Assembly (NCBI GenBank): GCA_017558165.1
Contig: JAFYWE010000245.1
Span: 1 to 5,818 of the forward strand
Origin: Bacteroidaceae bacterium
GTDB taxonomy: Bacteria; Bacteroidota; Bacteroidia; Bacteroidales; Bacteroidaceae
DNA: 5,818 nucleotides
Direction of reading: 5' to 3'
The notes under the pieces are model-generated. The model worked only from the letters and a program-made list of their open reading frames with translations, did no database searches and had not been told where the DNA came from. A program made the translations under genes and the position numbers. Below, piece after piece: positions 1-5,818 of the stretch; position 1 is the stretch's first letter; every line of letters starts with the position of its first letter.

Positions 1-138
1 GTTTTTTTATTTTTCAAAGGCGCATAGCGGGCTATGTAACTGCGAAAAAGGGAAAAACAGGCAAAAAAGGGCATAAAAAGACAAGCACTTCTTGAGGACA
101 ATGTAAATAATATTTTTGAAAGAAATTTAAACAGCTTC
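1..138. other. Left-edge AT-rich intergenic stretch, no gene recognised
   Basis: No open frame with a convincing start is present on either strand. The stretch holds a 14-bp interrupted palindrome (23-36) and an exact TAnnTTTG box on the plus strand (111-118), both described under findings. A plus-strand frame is open from 40 to a TAA at 139-141, but it follows directly on an in-frame stop at 37-39 and has no ATG, GTG or TTG start, so I do not call it. If a minus-strand gene lies just left of the window, this stretch would be its upstream region. Confidence 0.5.
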
Positions 139-180
139 TAAGACAAGAAAAGCGTGACAACATTGTTGACACGCTTTTTT
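139..180. terminator. Intrinsic terminator after the guanylyltransferase gene, possibly bidirectional
   Basis: The stem pairs AGCGTG (151-156) with CACGCT (170-175), then after an A.A mismatch CAAC (158-161) with GTTG (165-168), around a 3-nt ATT loop. The A's at 148-150 can also pair with the T's at 176-178. Read on the minus strand, the hairpin is followed by a U-rich tail (TTTTCTTGTCTT), which suits termination about 40 nt past the stop codon at 213-215. Read on the plus strand, it is followed by six T's (175-180), which is the cleaner tract. It could therefore also stop plus-strand transcription coming from the left, but no plus-strand gene is visible in the window. Confidence 0.85.
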
Positions 181-212
181 ATTGCACATAACCGAAGCCT
201 GAATACGAATGA

Positions 213-1298
213 CTATACAAATTCGTCACCCAATTTCATCATGGCATCGTTCAGGAACTTGCGGATATCCTTCTCGTTTCCATTGCGGCATATCATCAGT
301 ACATTGCCCGAATCCACCACAAGCAGATCATCCACATCCTGCACGACTGCAAGCTTGCCCTTAGGAAGCGCTATAAGATTATTATGACTGTTATATTTCA
401 ATGTGGAACAATTCATCACCACGTTGCCGTCACCATCCTTAGGCATGGTACTGTACAGAGTTTCCCATGTACCTATATCAGCCCAACCGAAATCGGCAAC
501 AGCCACATACACATTATCAGCCTTCTCCATGACACTCATATCGAGCGAAGCATTGGGAAACGATGTATATATCTCATACCCGCGCCTACGGCGCTTGTCA
601 CGGTCGGGCACCTCGCGATAGATATCCTCAAGCGTACGCATCATTTCGGGCAGACATTCCGACATTGTATCGATTATGGTCTGCACATTCCATATGTATA
701 TTCCTGAATTCCAATAGAACTCGCCACTCTCCATAAAAATCTTCGCGAACTCATACTGCGGTTTCTCGGTAAAGGTCCTGACCTTGTAAAACGAATCGGT
801 ATCTGGTTCTCCGTCCACCTGTATATATCCATAACGGGTCTCGGGACAGGTAGGCTTGATACCGACCACGACAAGCTTGTTGTTCTCGGCAACGAAGTCC
901 AATCCACGGGAGATCACATCCACGAACTTGGTCTCGTCAAGCACAAGCTGGTCGCTCTGGGCAATCACGATATTCGCTTTGGGATTCATTGAACGTATAT
1001 GGCATGCCATATTAGCAAGACTTGGAGCCGTACCCCTGAACGCAGGCTCATGGATAACCTGCTCAGTAGAGAGGTCGGGCAGTTGCTCACTCACCAGTCC
1101 GGCATAATCCACGTGCGTGGAGACAAGGACATTCTCCTTGGGAACTATACGACAATAACGGTCATACGTAAGCTGCAACAACGTCCTGCCGCAGCCCAGG
1201 ATATCCTGGAACTGCTTAGGAAAGCCCTTACGGCTCATTGGCCACAGACGCGTTCCTTGACCGCCTGCCATTATCACACAATATCGGTTCCTGTCCAT
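213..1298 (-). CDS. manC: Mannose-1-phosphate guanylyltransferase-type nucleotidyltransferase
   Basis: The protein (361 aa) belongs to the sugar-phosphate nucleotidyltransferase family. It most likely makes GDP-mannose from GTP and mannose-1-phosphate in the cytoplasm, as a precursor for fucose and mannose in capsule, LPS or glycoproteins. Visible motifs are the N-terminal nucleotide-binding signature AGGQGTRLWPMSR (residues 11-23) with PKQF (27-30), the presumed metal-binding Asp in QSDQ (114-117), TEKP (177-180), WNSG (196-199), and GWADIGTW (271-278) with a second acidic residue. The length fits the short form that lacks the fused phosphomannose isomerase domain of enterobacterial ManC. 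Several otherwise conserved positions differ (RGT for the usual RNT, SDQ for SDH, TRYGYI for TGYGYI), and a KRRRRG run lies at 235-240. A divergent paralogue with altered sugar specificity is therefore possible. The ATG at 1298 places the signature at the normal distance from the N-terminus. No glycan genes adjoin it. The gene symbol is given by family. Confidence 0.85.
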   Translation of the reverse strand: MDRNRYCVIMAGGQGTRLWPMSRKGFPKQFQDILGCGRTLLQLTYDRYCRIVPKENVLVSTHVDYAGLVSEQLPDLSTEQVIHEPAFRGTAPSLANMACHIRSMNPKANIVIAQSDQLVLDETKFVDVISRGLDFVAENNKLVVVGIKPTCPETRYGYIQVDGEPDTDSFYKVRTFTEKPQYEFAKIFMESGEFYWNSGIYIWNVQTIIDTMSECLPEMMRTLEDIYREVPDRDKRRRRGYEIYTSFPNASLDMSVMEKADNVYVAVADFGWADIGTWETLYSTMPKDGDGNVVMNCSTLKYNSHNNLIALPKGKLAVVQDVDDLLVVDSGNVLMICRNGNEKDIRKFLNDAMMKLGDEFV

Positions 1299-1345
1299 AT
1301 TACAACGGGATTTCTTTTGTCATTACAATTCTACAACGCGAGTAT

Positions 1346-1374
1346 AATGCTTTTATTGCACAATAAAAAGCATT
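1346..1374. repeat. Near-perfect inverted repeat upstream of the guanylyltransferase gene
   Basis: The arms AATGCTTTTATTG (1346-1358) and CAATAAAAAGCATT (1361-1374) are reverse complements except for one extra A in the right arm, and they are separated by only 2 nt. The element lies 48 bp upstream of the ATG at 1298 and 37 bp downstream of the asnS terminator stem. It is AT-rich and has no uninterrupted T-run on either side, so it does not look like a standard terminator. An operator for a dimeric regulator, or an mRNA leader hairpin, are possible roles. Neither can be shown from sequence alone. Confidence 0.6.
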
Positions 1375-1401
1375 TTAGCTTTATTTATACAGTCAATACA
1401 T

Positions 1402-1440
1402 AAACAGAAAACCGGTAGGCTCTTTGTAAAGCCTCCCGGT
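1402..1440 (-). terminator. Intrinsic terminator of the purB-rluB-asnS operon
   Basis: Read on the minus strand starting 10 nt after the asnS stop codon, ACCGG pairs with CCGGT. After a G.A mismatch, AGGCT pairs with AGCCT, leaving an 8-nt loop. The U-rich tail TTTCTGTTT follows directly. It closes the three-gene operon and separates it from the guanylyltransferase gene. Confidence 0.9.
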
Positions 1441-1450
1441 CTGTCCGTAT

Positions 1451-2854
1451 TTAGAATTCTGCATTGTTCGGTGTACGTGGGAAAGGAATCACGTCGCGGA
1501 TGTTCGACATACCTGTCACGAAGAGCAACAGACGCTCAAAACCGAGACCGAAGCCAGAGTGAGGGCATGAACCATAACGGCGTGTATCAAGATACCACCA
1601 CATATCTTTCATTGGAATACCCATCTCCTCGATACGTGTGAGAAGCTTGTCATAATCGGCCTCACGCTCCGATCCGCCGATAATCTCGCCGATCTTCGGG
1701 AAGAGCACGTCCATGGCGCGTACAGTCTTGCCGTCCTCGTTCAGCTTCATGTAGAAGGCCTTGATATCCTTTGGATAGTCTGTGAGGATTACAGGACGCT
1801 TAAAGTGTGTCTCAACAAGGTAACGCTCATGCTCCGAAGCAAGGTCAACGCCCCAATATACAGGGAACTCGAACTTGTGGCCTGCAGCAACTGCATCCTC
1901 AAGAATCTTGATACCGTCGGTGTAGCTGAGACGCACGAACTCTGTATTCACGATCGAACGGAGACGCTCGATAAGCTCCTCGTCGAACATATTGTTGAGG
2001 AATGTGATATCCTCCATACAGTTGTCAAGTGCCCACTGCACGCAGTACTTGATAAACTCCTCGGCAAGCTCCATGTTATCGAAGATGTCGTTGAACGCGA
2101 CCTCGGGCTCAATCATCCAGAACTCGGCAAGGTGACGTGGAGTATTTGAATTCTCGGCACGGAATGTAGGACCGAATGTATAGATTGCACCAAGCGCTGT
2201 CGCAGCCAACTCACCCTCGAGCTGACCAGACACAGTAAGACTGGCCTGCTTGCCGAAGAAGTCGTTGTCATAGATGATGCTGCCGTTCTCATCCTTCTTG
2301 AGGTCGTACAGGTTCATTGTAGTAACCTGGAACATCTGGCCTGCACCCTCACAGTCCGAAGCTGTGATAAGCGGAGTGTGGAAATAGTAGAAGCCCTTGT
2401 CATGGAAGAACTTGTGGATGGCGTATGCCATATTGTGGCGGATGCGGAACACCGCACCGAAAGTATTGGTACGTGGGCGCAAGTGAGCCACTGTACGCAT
2501 GAACTCCATTGTCTGGCCCTTCTTCTGCAAAGGATAGGTATTGTCGCAACCACCGAGCAACTCAATCTCGGCAGCCTGAATCTCCACTGACTGGCCGCCA
2601 CCGATAGATTCAACGAGCATACCGTTCACGCTAAGACACGCACCGGTAGTGAACTGCTTCACGAACTCCTCATCGAACTTGTCAATATCGATTACAACCT
2701 GTACATTATTGATAGTAGAACCGTCGTTAAGAGCCACAAAGGCAACCTGTTTGCTACTGCGGCGTGTTCTCACCCAGCCTCTTACATTTACCTCAACACC
2801 GGCCTGACCGTTCTTGAGCAGGTCGGAAATTCTTGTTCGTTTTATCGCTTTCAT
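1451..2854 (-). CDS. asnS: Asparaginyl-tRNA synthetase
   Basis: A class IIb aminoacyl-tRNA synthetase that charges tRNA-Asn with asparagine using ATP in the cytoplasm. With the start chosen here it has 467 residues, close to the usual bacterial length. An N-terminal OB-fold anticodon-binding domain covers about residues 1-105 and contains VRGWVRTRR near 24-32. The catalytic domain carries VSGQLEGE (208-215), class II motif 2 as FRAENS (231-236) followed by [11 protein letters not shown] (241-251), and motif 3 as [12 protein letters not shown] (434-445). The C-terminus [12 protein letters not shown] is typical of AsnRS and differs from AspRS. The start MKAIKRTRI at 2854 is preferred over an in-frame ATG at 2896. 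The upstream choice would add 14 residues ([14 protein letters not shown]) unlike the family, encoded across a hairpin just after the previous gene. The gap to the upstream gene is then 44 bp. It is the last gene of the operon, and a terminator follows. Confidence 0.96.
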   Translation of the reverse strand: MKAIKRTRISDLLKNGQAGVEVNVRGWVRTRRSSKQVAFVALNDGSTINNVQVVIDIDKFDEEFVKQFTTGACLSVNGMLVESIGGGQSVEIQAAEIELLGGCDNTYPLQKKGQTMEFMRTVAHLRPRTNTFGAVFRIRHNMAYAIHKFFHDKGFYYFHTPLITASDCEGAGQMFQVTTMNLYDLKKDENGSIIYDNDFFGKQASLTVSGQLEGELAATALGAIYTFGPTFRAENSNTPRHLAEFWMIEPEVAFNDIFDNMELAEEFIKYCVQWALDNCMEDITFLNNMFDEELIERLRSIVNTEFVRLSYTDGIKILEDAVAAGHKFEFPVYWGVDLASEHERYLVETHFKRPVILTDYPKDIKAFYMKLNEDGKTVRAMDVLFPKIGEIIGGSEREADYDKLLTRIEEMGIPMKDMWWYLDTRRYGSCPHSGFGLGFERLLLFVTGMSNIRDVIPFPRTPNNAEF

Positions 2855-2871
2855 CGATTTATTTTGATTAT

Positions 2872-2887
2872 GCCTGACAAGGCAGGC
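2872..2887 (-). other. Short GC-rich hairpin in the gap before asnS
   Basis: On the minus strand GCCTG pairs with CAGGC around a 6-nt loop (CCTTGT), in the 44-nt spacer between the rluB-type stop codon and the asnS ATG. No U-tract follows, so it is not a standard terminator. It may be an RNA processing or stability element, or a chance structure. Confidence 0.4.
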
Positions 2888-2898
2888 TCTGTTCATTA

Positions 2899-4122
2899 TT
2901 ATTCGTAGGCACCCATACGCAACATGTTCACCTCCTTGTCAGTGAGGTAACGCCAGTCGCCACGCTTTACATTCTTCTTTGTAAGTCCGGCAAAGAGCAC
3001 ACGGTCAAGCTTGTTCACACGATAGCCAAGGTGCTCGAGCATACGGCGCACGATACGGTTCTTGCCAGAGTGGATCTCGATACCGATCTGCGAGCGGTCG
3101 GCCTCGTTCACATATGACACCTCGTCGGCGTACACCGGACCGTCCTCAAGCTCGATACCGCTTACCAGAAGATCCATATCGGACATAGCCACGTTCTTGT
3201 CGCAAGTAACGTGATATATCTTCTTCTTCATGTACTTGGGGTGTGTAAGCCTTGCAGCAAGGTCACCGTCATTTGTAAGAAGAAGCACACCTGTCGTATT
3301 GCGGTCAAGACGGCCTACTGGATAGATTCTTTCCTTACCGATGCCACGCAGGCAGTCAAGGACAGTCTTGCGCTCCTGAGGATCGTCTACTGTTGTCACG
3401 CAATCCTTAGGCTTGTTGAGCAATACATACACCTTGCGCTCAGGATTGATGCGCTCGCTGTTGAAGCGCACATCATCTGTAGGAACCACCTTTACACCCA
3501 ACTCGGTCACCACCTCACCGTTAACGGTGATAAGACCAGCCTGGATATAGTTATCGGCCTCACGACGTGAGCATATTCCCGCATTCGCGAGATACTTGTT
3601 CAGACGTACTGGTGCATCGGGGTCAATAGCGGCCTCCTTATACGCCATACGCTTCTTGTTGCTATATTTTGCATTAGGGTCATAGACAGCCTTTCTTGCA
3701 GGCCTGCTACCATATGCGCCACGCTTGTCGGCACCATAGTTCCTTGCATCACCACCCCTGTTCTCACGGAATGAAGTGTTGCCCTCGCCACGGTATCCGC
3801 CCTTGCGCTGTGTGAACTCGCCGTCCTGACGCACCTCGCTGTTGAAACGTGGTTTGAAACCACCACCGAAACGTCCCTTAGGAGCATTGTCACCGCCTGC
3901 GCGGTTATTGTCAAAGTCACGGAATGGACGGCCACCCTGCTTGTAACGGTTACCGCCACGCTCTGCCCTGTCAAACTGAGGACGCTCGCCAGAGTCCTTG
4001 CCGTAGCGTGGTGAACGCGACTTCAACTTGTTGTCACTACCAAAATTGGGATTGAAAGATGCTCTATCCCTGTTTCCGCGTGAGGAAAAATCATCCTGAC
4101 GCTTGTTTCTGTAATTATTCAT
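2899..4122 (-). CDS. rluB: RluB/RsuA-family rRNA pseudouridine synthase with RG-rich N-terminal tail
   Basis: The enzyme (407 aa) converts specific uridines in ribosomal RNA to pseudouridine. RluB of E. coli modifies 23S rRNA at U2605, and RsuA modifies 16S rRNA. The order is a disordered basic tail (about residues 1-165), an S4 RNA-binding domain (about 171-218, with [18 protein letters not shown]), then the catalytic domain (about 229-395). The catalytic Asp is D273 in the [17 protein letters not shown] motif, followed by LTHPKY and later [10 protein letters not shown], as in the RsuA/RluB/RluE/RluF group. The tail is full of R, G, N, D and F with RGG-like pieces ([21 protein letters not shown]). 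Such tails are known on Bacteroidetes members of this family and roughly add 150 residues to the E. coli-type core. It starts 42 bp after the purB stop and lies 44 bp before asnS. The exact target base, and hence the choice of RluB over a sister enzyme, is inferred. Confidence 0.88.
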   Translation of the reverse strand: MNNYRNKRQDDFSSRGNRDRASFNPNFGSDNKLKSRSPRYGKDSGERPQFDRAERGGNRYKQGGRPFRDFDNNRAGGDNAPKGRFGGGFKPRFNSEVRQDGEFTQRKGGYRGEGNTSFRENRGGDARNYGADKRGAYGSRPARKAVYDPNAKYSNKKRMAYKEAAIDPDAPVRLNKYLANAGICSRREADNYIQAGLITVNGEVVTELGVKVVPTDDVRFNSERINPERKVYVLLNKPKDCVTTVDDPQERKTVLDCLRGIGKERIYPVGRLDRNTTGVLLLTNDGDLAARLTHPKYMKKKIYHVTCDKNVAMSDMDLLVSGIELEDGPVYADEVSYVNEADRSQIGIEIHSGKNRIVRRMLEHLGYRVNKLDRVLFAGLTKKNVKRGDWRYLTDKEVNMLRMGAYE

Positions 4123-4138
4123 CTAAATAATATTTTAC

Positions 4139-4152
4139 GAACCTCACGGTCC
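4139..4152 (-). other. Small stem-loop in the purB-rluB gap
   Basis: On the minus strand GGACC pairs with GGTTC (one G.U pair) around a GTGA loop, which fits the GNRA tetraloop pattern. It sits within the 42-nt spacer between the two genes and is not followed by a U-tract, so readthrough into the pseudouridine synthase gene is expected. It is short enough to be chance. Confidence 0.3.
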
Positions 4153-4164
4153 AAATTATATTTA

Positions 4165-5511
4165 TTACAAACCTGTATAAGAGTGTGGTGTAATCGCACG
4201 CAGCTCTTCCTTTACGCTCTCAGCGACATCAAGACCATCGATAAACTGCAGAAGAGTATTCTGGTTTACGCCCTCGTTTGTACGTGTAAGGGCCTTGAGA
4301 GCCTCATAAGGGTTAGGATAAGCCTCACGACGTAGGATTGTCTGGATACCCTCGGCACACACGCTCCAGCAGTTGTCAAGCTCGTCATAGATTGCGCCCT
4401 CGTTGAGCAACAGCTTGCGAAGACCGACGAGAGAACTCTTCACGGCAATGAGCATATGACCCATAGGAACACCCACGTTACGCAATACGGTAGAGTCGGT
4501 AAGGTCACGCTGCAGGCGTGAGATAGGGAGCTTCATTGAAAGATGATCGAGGATTGCATTTGCAATACCGAGGTTACCCTCACTGTTCTCGAAATCGATA
4601 GGGTTAACCTTGTGAGGCATTGCGCTTGAACCGACCTCACCGGCCTTGATCTTCTGCTTGAAGAACTCGTTTGAGATATACTGCCAGAAGTCCTTGTCCA
4701 TATCCATGATGATGACATTGATACGGCGCATGGCATCGAAGAGCGCAGCAAGGTTGTCATAATTTGAAATCTGTGTAGTATACTGCTCACGCTGCAGGCC
4801 AAGGTTCTCTGACACGAACTTGTTTGCGAATGCCTTCCAATCAACTGAAGGATATGCAACACGGTGAGCGTTGAAATTGCCAGTCGCACCACCGAACTTT
4901 GCAGAAATTACGCATCTCTTGAGCTCCGCCAACTGTGTCTCAAGACGATACACAAACACCATCACCTCCTTGCCGAGACGGGTAGGAGACGCTGGCTGGC
5001 CGTGGGTTCTTGCCAACATAGGGATATTCTCCCAAGCCGCGGCATACTCACGGAGCTGTGCAATAAGCTCTTCAACCGCAGGATAGTACACCTCGGTCAA
5101 GGCATCCTTGATTGAACAAGGGATAGAAGTATTGTTGATATCCTGAGAGGTCAGACCAAAGTGAATGAACTCCTTATATGCATCAAGACCACCGATGGCA
5201 TCGAACCGCTCCTTGATGAAATACTCTACAGCCTTGACGTCGTGGTTGGTAACCTTTTCAATATCCTTTACGCGTACAGCGTTCTCCTTTGAAAAATTCC
5301 TATAAATGTCACGCAAACGTGGGAACAATCCCTTGTCCATGCCCTCGAGCTGTGGGATAGGGAGTTCGCAAAGAGCAATAAAATACTCTATCTCAACGAA
5401 TACACGATATTTGATAAGCGCATACTCCGAAAAATAACCGGCCAAAGAGTCGGTTTTTCCCCTGTAGCGTCCATCTATAGGGGAAATAGCTGTTAGAATA
5501 TCAAGTTCCAT
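4165..5511 (-). CDS. purB: Adenylosuccinate lyase
   Basis: A member of the fumarase/aspartase superfamily. It acts twice in purine synthesis, splitting SAICAR to AICAR and adenylosuccinate to AMP, releasing fumarate each time, and works as a cytoplasmic homotetramer. With the start used here it has 448 residues, the long E. coli-like PurB form. Key motifs are SPIDGRY near the N-terminus (residues 10-16), TSQDINNTS (121-129), ARTHGQPASPT (167-177) with the catalytic His at 170, and the flexible signature loop GSSAMPHKVNP (294-304) with the catalytic Ser at 295. These match His171 and Ser295 of the E. coli enzyme. The ATG at 5511 gives the normal MELDILTAISPIDGR start. An in-frame ATG at 5547 would add 12 atypical residues and would lie inside the predicted promoter box. 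It is the first gene of the operon with the pseudouridine synthase and asnS genes. Confidence 0.96.
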   Translation of the reverse strand: MELDILTAISPIDGRYRGKTDSLAGYFSEYALIKYRVFVEIEYFIALCELPIPQLEGMDKGLFPRLRDIYRNFSKENAVRVKDIEKVTNHDVKAVEYFIKERFDAIGGLDAYKEFIHFGLTSQDINNTSIPCSIKDALTEVYYPAVEELIAQLREYAAAWENIPMLARTHGQPASPTRLGKEVMVFVYRLETQLAELKRCVISAKFGGATGNFNAHRVAYPSVDWKAFANKFVSENLGLQREQYTTQISNYDNLAALFDAMRRINVIIMDMDKDFWQYISNEFFKQKIKAGEVGSSAMPHKVNPIDFENSEGNLGIANAILDHLSMKLPISRLQRDLTDSTVLRNVGVPMGHMLIAVKSSLVGLRKLLLNEGAIYDELDNCWSVCAEGIQTILRREAYPNPYEALKALTRTNEGVNQNTLLQFIDGLDVAESVKEELRAITPHSYTGL

Positions 5512-5544
5512 TATTCTATAATATAAAAAAAGTTTTTCAAACTG

Positions 5545-5552
5545 CAAAAATA
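5545..5552 (-). promoter_or_regulatory. Candidate Bacteroidetes -7 promoter box for the purB operon
   Basis: On the minus strand TATTTTTG matches the Bacteroidetes sigma-ABfr -7 consensus TAnnTTTG exactly. Transcription would start near 5540, giving a leader of only about 30 nt before the ATG at 5511. That is too short for a riboswitch. I see no good -33 TTTG at the expected spacing; the nearest T-rich piece (GTTTATG, 5565-5571) is too close. The box is also likely by chance in such AT-rich DNA, so the support comes mainly from its position. Confidence 0.5.
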
Positions 5553-5703
5553 GTACTTTTTAGCCATAAACACTCATTACAGACATAAAGTTTATTAAAA
5601 GTGTGTTTAATTTTATGACTTTCTCACAGTATATACATAGCTTACCATAGACAGCGCCTTGAACCGGACACATCAGACACCCCGACAGAGATGACTTATG
5701 GAG
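5553..5703. other. Gap between the tRNA terminator and the purB promoter, no gene seen
   Basis: About 150 bp with no open frame longer than a few codons from an ATG. The half next to purB is AT-rich, as expected for promoter DNA. The half next to the tRNA is richer in GC and contains a short direct repeat, GACAC-ATCA-GACAC, on the plus strand. No operator or RNA structure is convincing. Confidence 0.5.
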
Positions 5704-5732
5704 AAAAAAATAACCCACGCAATGCGTAGGTT
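5704..5732 (-). terminator. Intrinsic terminator of the tRNA-Val transcript
   Basis: Read on the minus strand, AACCTACGC pairs with GCGTGGGTT (nine pairs, one of them G.U) around a 3-nt ATT loop. A single A and then seven T's follow. It begins 9 nt after the tRNA discriminator base, so the tRNA transcript ends here and purB needs its own promoter. Confidence 0.92.
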
Positions 5733-5741
5733 CCAATTTTG

Positions 5742-5816
5742 TGGACGTTGACGGATTCGAACCGCCGACCCTCTGCTTGTAAGGCAGATGCTCTAAACCA
5801 GCTGAGCTAAACGTCC
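5742..5816 (-). tRNA. tRNA-Val (anticodon UAC)
   Basis: The cloverleaf is complete over 75 nt: acceptor stem GGACGTT with AACGTCC (seven pairs) and discriminator A, D-arm GCTC/GAGC, anticodon stem TCTGC/GCAGA around loop CTTACAA, a 5-nt variable region GGGTC, and T-arm GGCGG/CCGTC around TTCGAAT. The loop places TAC at positions 34-36, so the tRNA reads GUA and other valine codons. The 3' CCA is not encoded and must be added after transcription. The strand is fixed by GGTTCGAATCC reading on the minus strand; the same loop read on the plus strand would wrongly suggest a threonine anticodon. Confidence 0.97.
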
Positions 5817-5818
5817 AA

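Noticed and set aside
40..141. Plus-strand open frame of 33 codons ending 10 bp before the terminator, possibly the tail of a decayed gene
   Set aside because: An in-frame stop lies just before it, it has no usual start codon, and I recognise no protein. A-rich DNA often gives such frames by chance.
1346..1374. A miniature transposable element
   Set aside because: There is no target-site duplication, no internal sequence between the arms, and no second copy in the window.
1805..2149. A 114-residue plus-strand frame antisense to asnS
   Set aside because: It lies wholly opposite conserved asnS catalytic codons, has no recognisable domain and no upstream promoter signal. The same holds for the other plus-strand frames opposite the four genes.
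2855..2896. Upstream in-frame ATG for asnS, adding 14 residues
   Set aside because: The extra residues do not resemble AsnRS N-termini, they are encoded across a hairpin in the intergenic spacer, and the shorter form has the usual family length and start.
3600..3974. A 124-residue frame overlapping the pseudouridine synthase tail on the same strand
   Set aside because: Its composition (V, T, S, R) is a frame-shifted reading of the repetitive RG-rich coding sequence. The real frame continues into clear S4 and catalytic domains.
5512..5547. Upstream in-frame ATG for purB, adding 12 residues
   Set aside because: The ATG lies inside the predicted -7 promoter box, and the PurB family normally starts at MELDxLTAISPIDGR.
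5742..5816. tRNA-Thr(UGU) on the plus strand
   Set aside because: The TGT reading comes from the complementary strand. The T-arm GGTTCGAATCC and the order of the arms place the gene on the minus strand with anticodon TAC.

Overview
The window looks like a chromosomal housekeeping segment of a member of the Bacteroidales (Bacteroides/Prevotella/Muribaculaceae-like). The reasons are the protein sequences of PurB and AsnS, a pseudouridine synthase with a long RG/G-rich N-terminal tail, moderate GC content in genes with AT-rich gaps, no obvious Shine-Dalgarno sequences, and an exact match to the Bacteroidetes -7 promoter box (TAnnTTTG) upstream of purB. I cannot fix the genus.

Every gene is on the minus strand, so transcription runs from right to left. 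At the right edge is a complete tRNA-Val(UAC) gene followed by a strong intrinsic terminator. After an AT-rich gap holding a likely promoter come three closely spaced genes that look like one operon: purB (adenylosuccinate lyase), an RluB/RsuA-type 23S/16S rRNA pseudouridine synthase with an intrinsically disordered N-terminal extension, and asnS (asparaginyl-tRNA synthetase). The gaps are 42 and 44 bp and neither contains a terminator. A GC-rich hairpin with a U-rich tail ends the operon just after asnS. A separate gene follows, a mannose-1-phosphate guanylyltransferase-type nucleotidyltransferase (GDP-mannose synthesis). It has its own upstream region, which contains a near-perfect 13-bp inverted repeat, and ends at a hairpin with T-runs on both sides that could work in both directions. 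The leftmost 138 bp holds no recognisable gene.

The middle operon joins purine (AMP/IMP) synthesis, ribosome modification and tRNA charging, all growth-related functions. The guanylyltransferase is a stand-alone enzyme here, with no neighbouring nucleotide-sugar or glycan genes to specify what its GDP-mannose is used for.

I see no mobile element, CRISPR array, toxin-antitoxin, defence system or other clearly novel system. The most unusual points are modest: non-consensus residues in conserved motifs of the guanylyltransferase, the RG-rich tail on the pseudouridine synthase, the inverted repeat before the guanylyltransferase gene, and small unexplained structures at the left edge.
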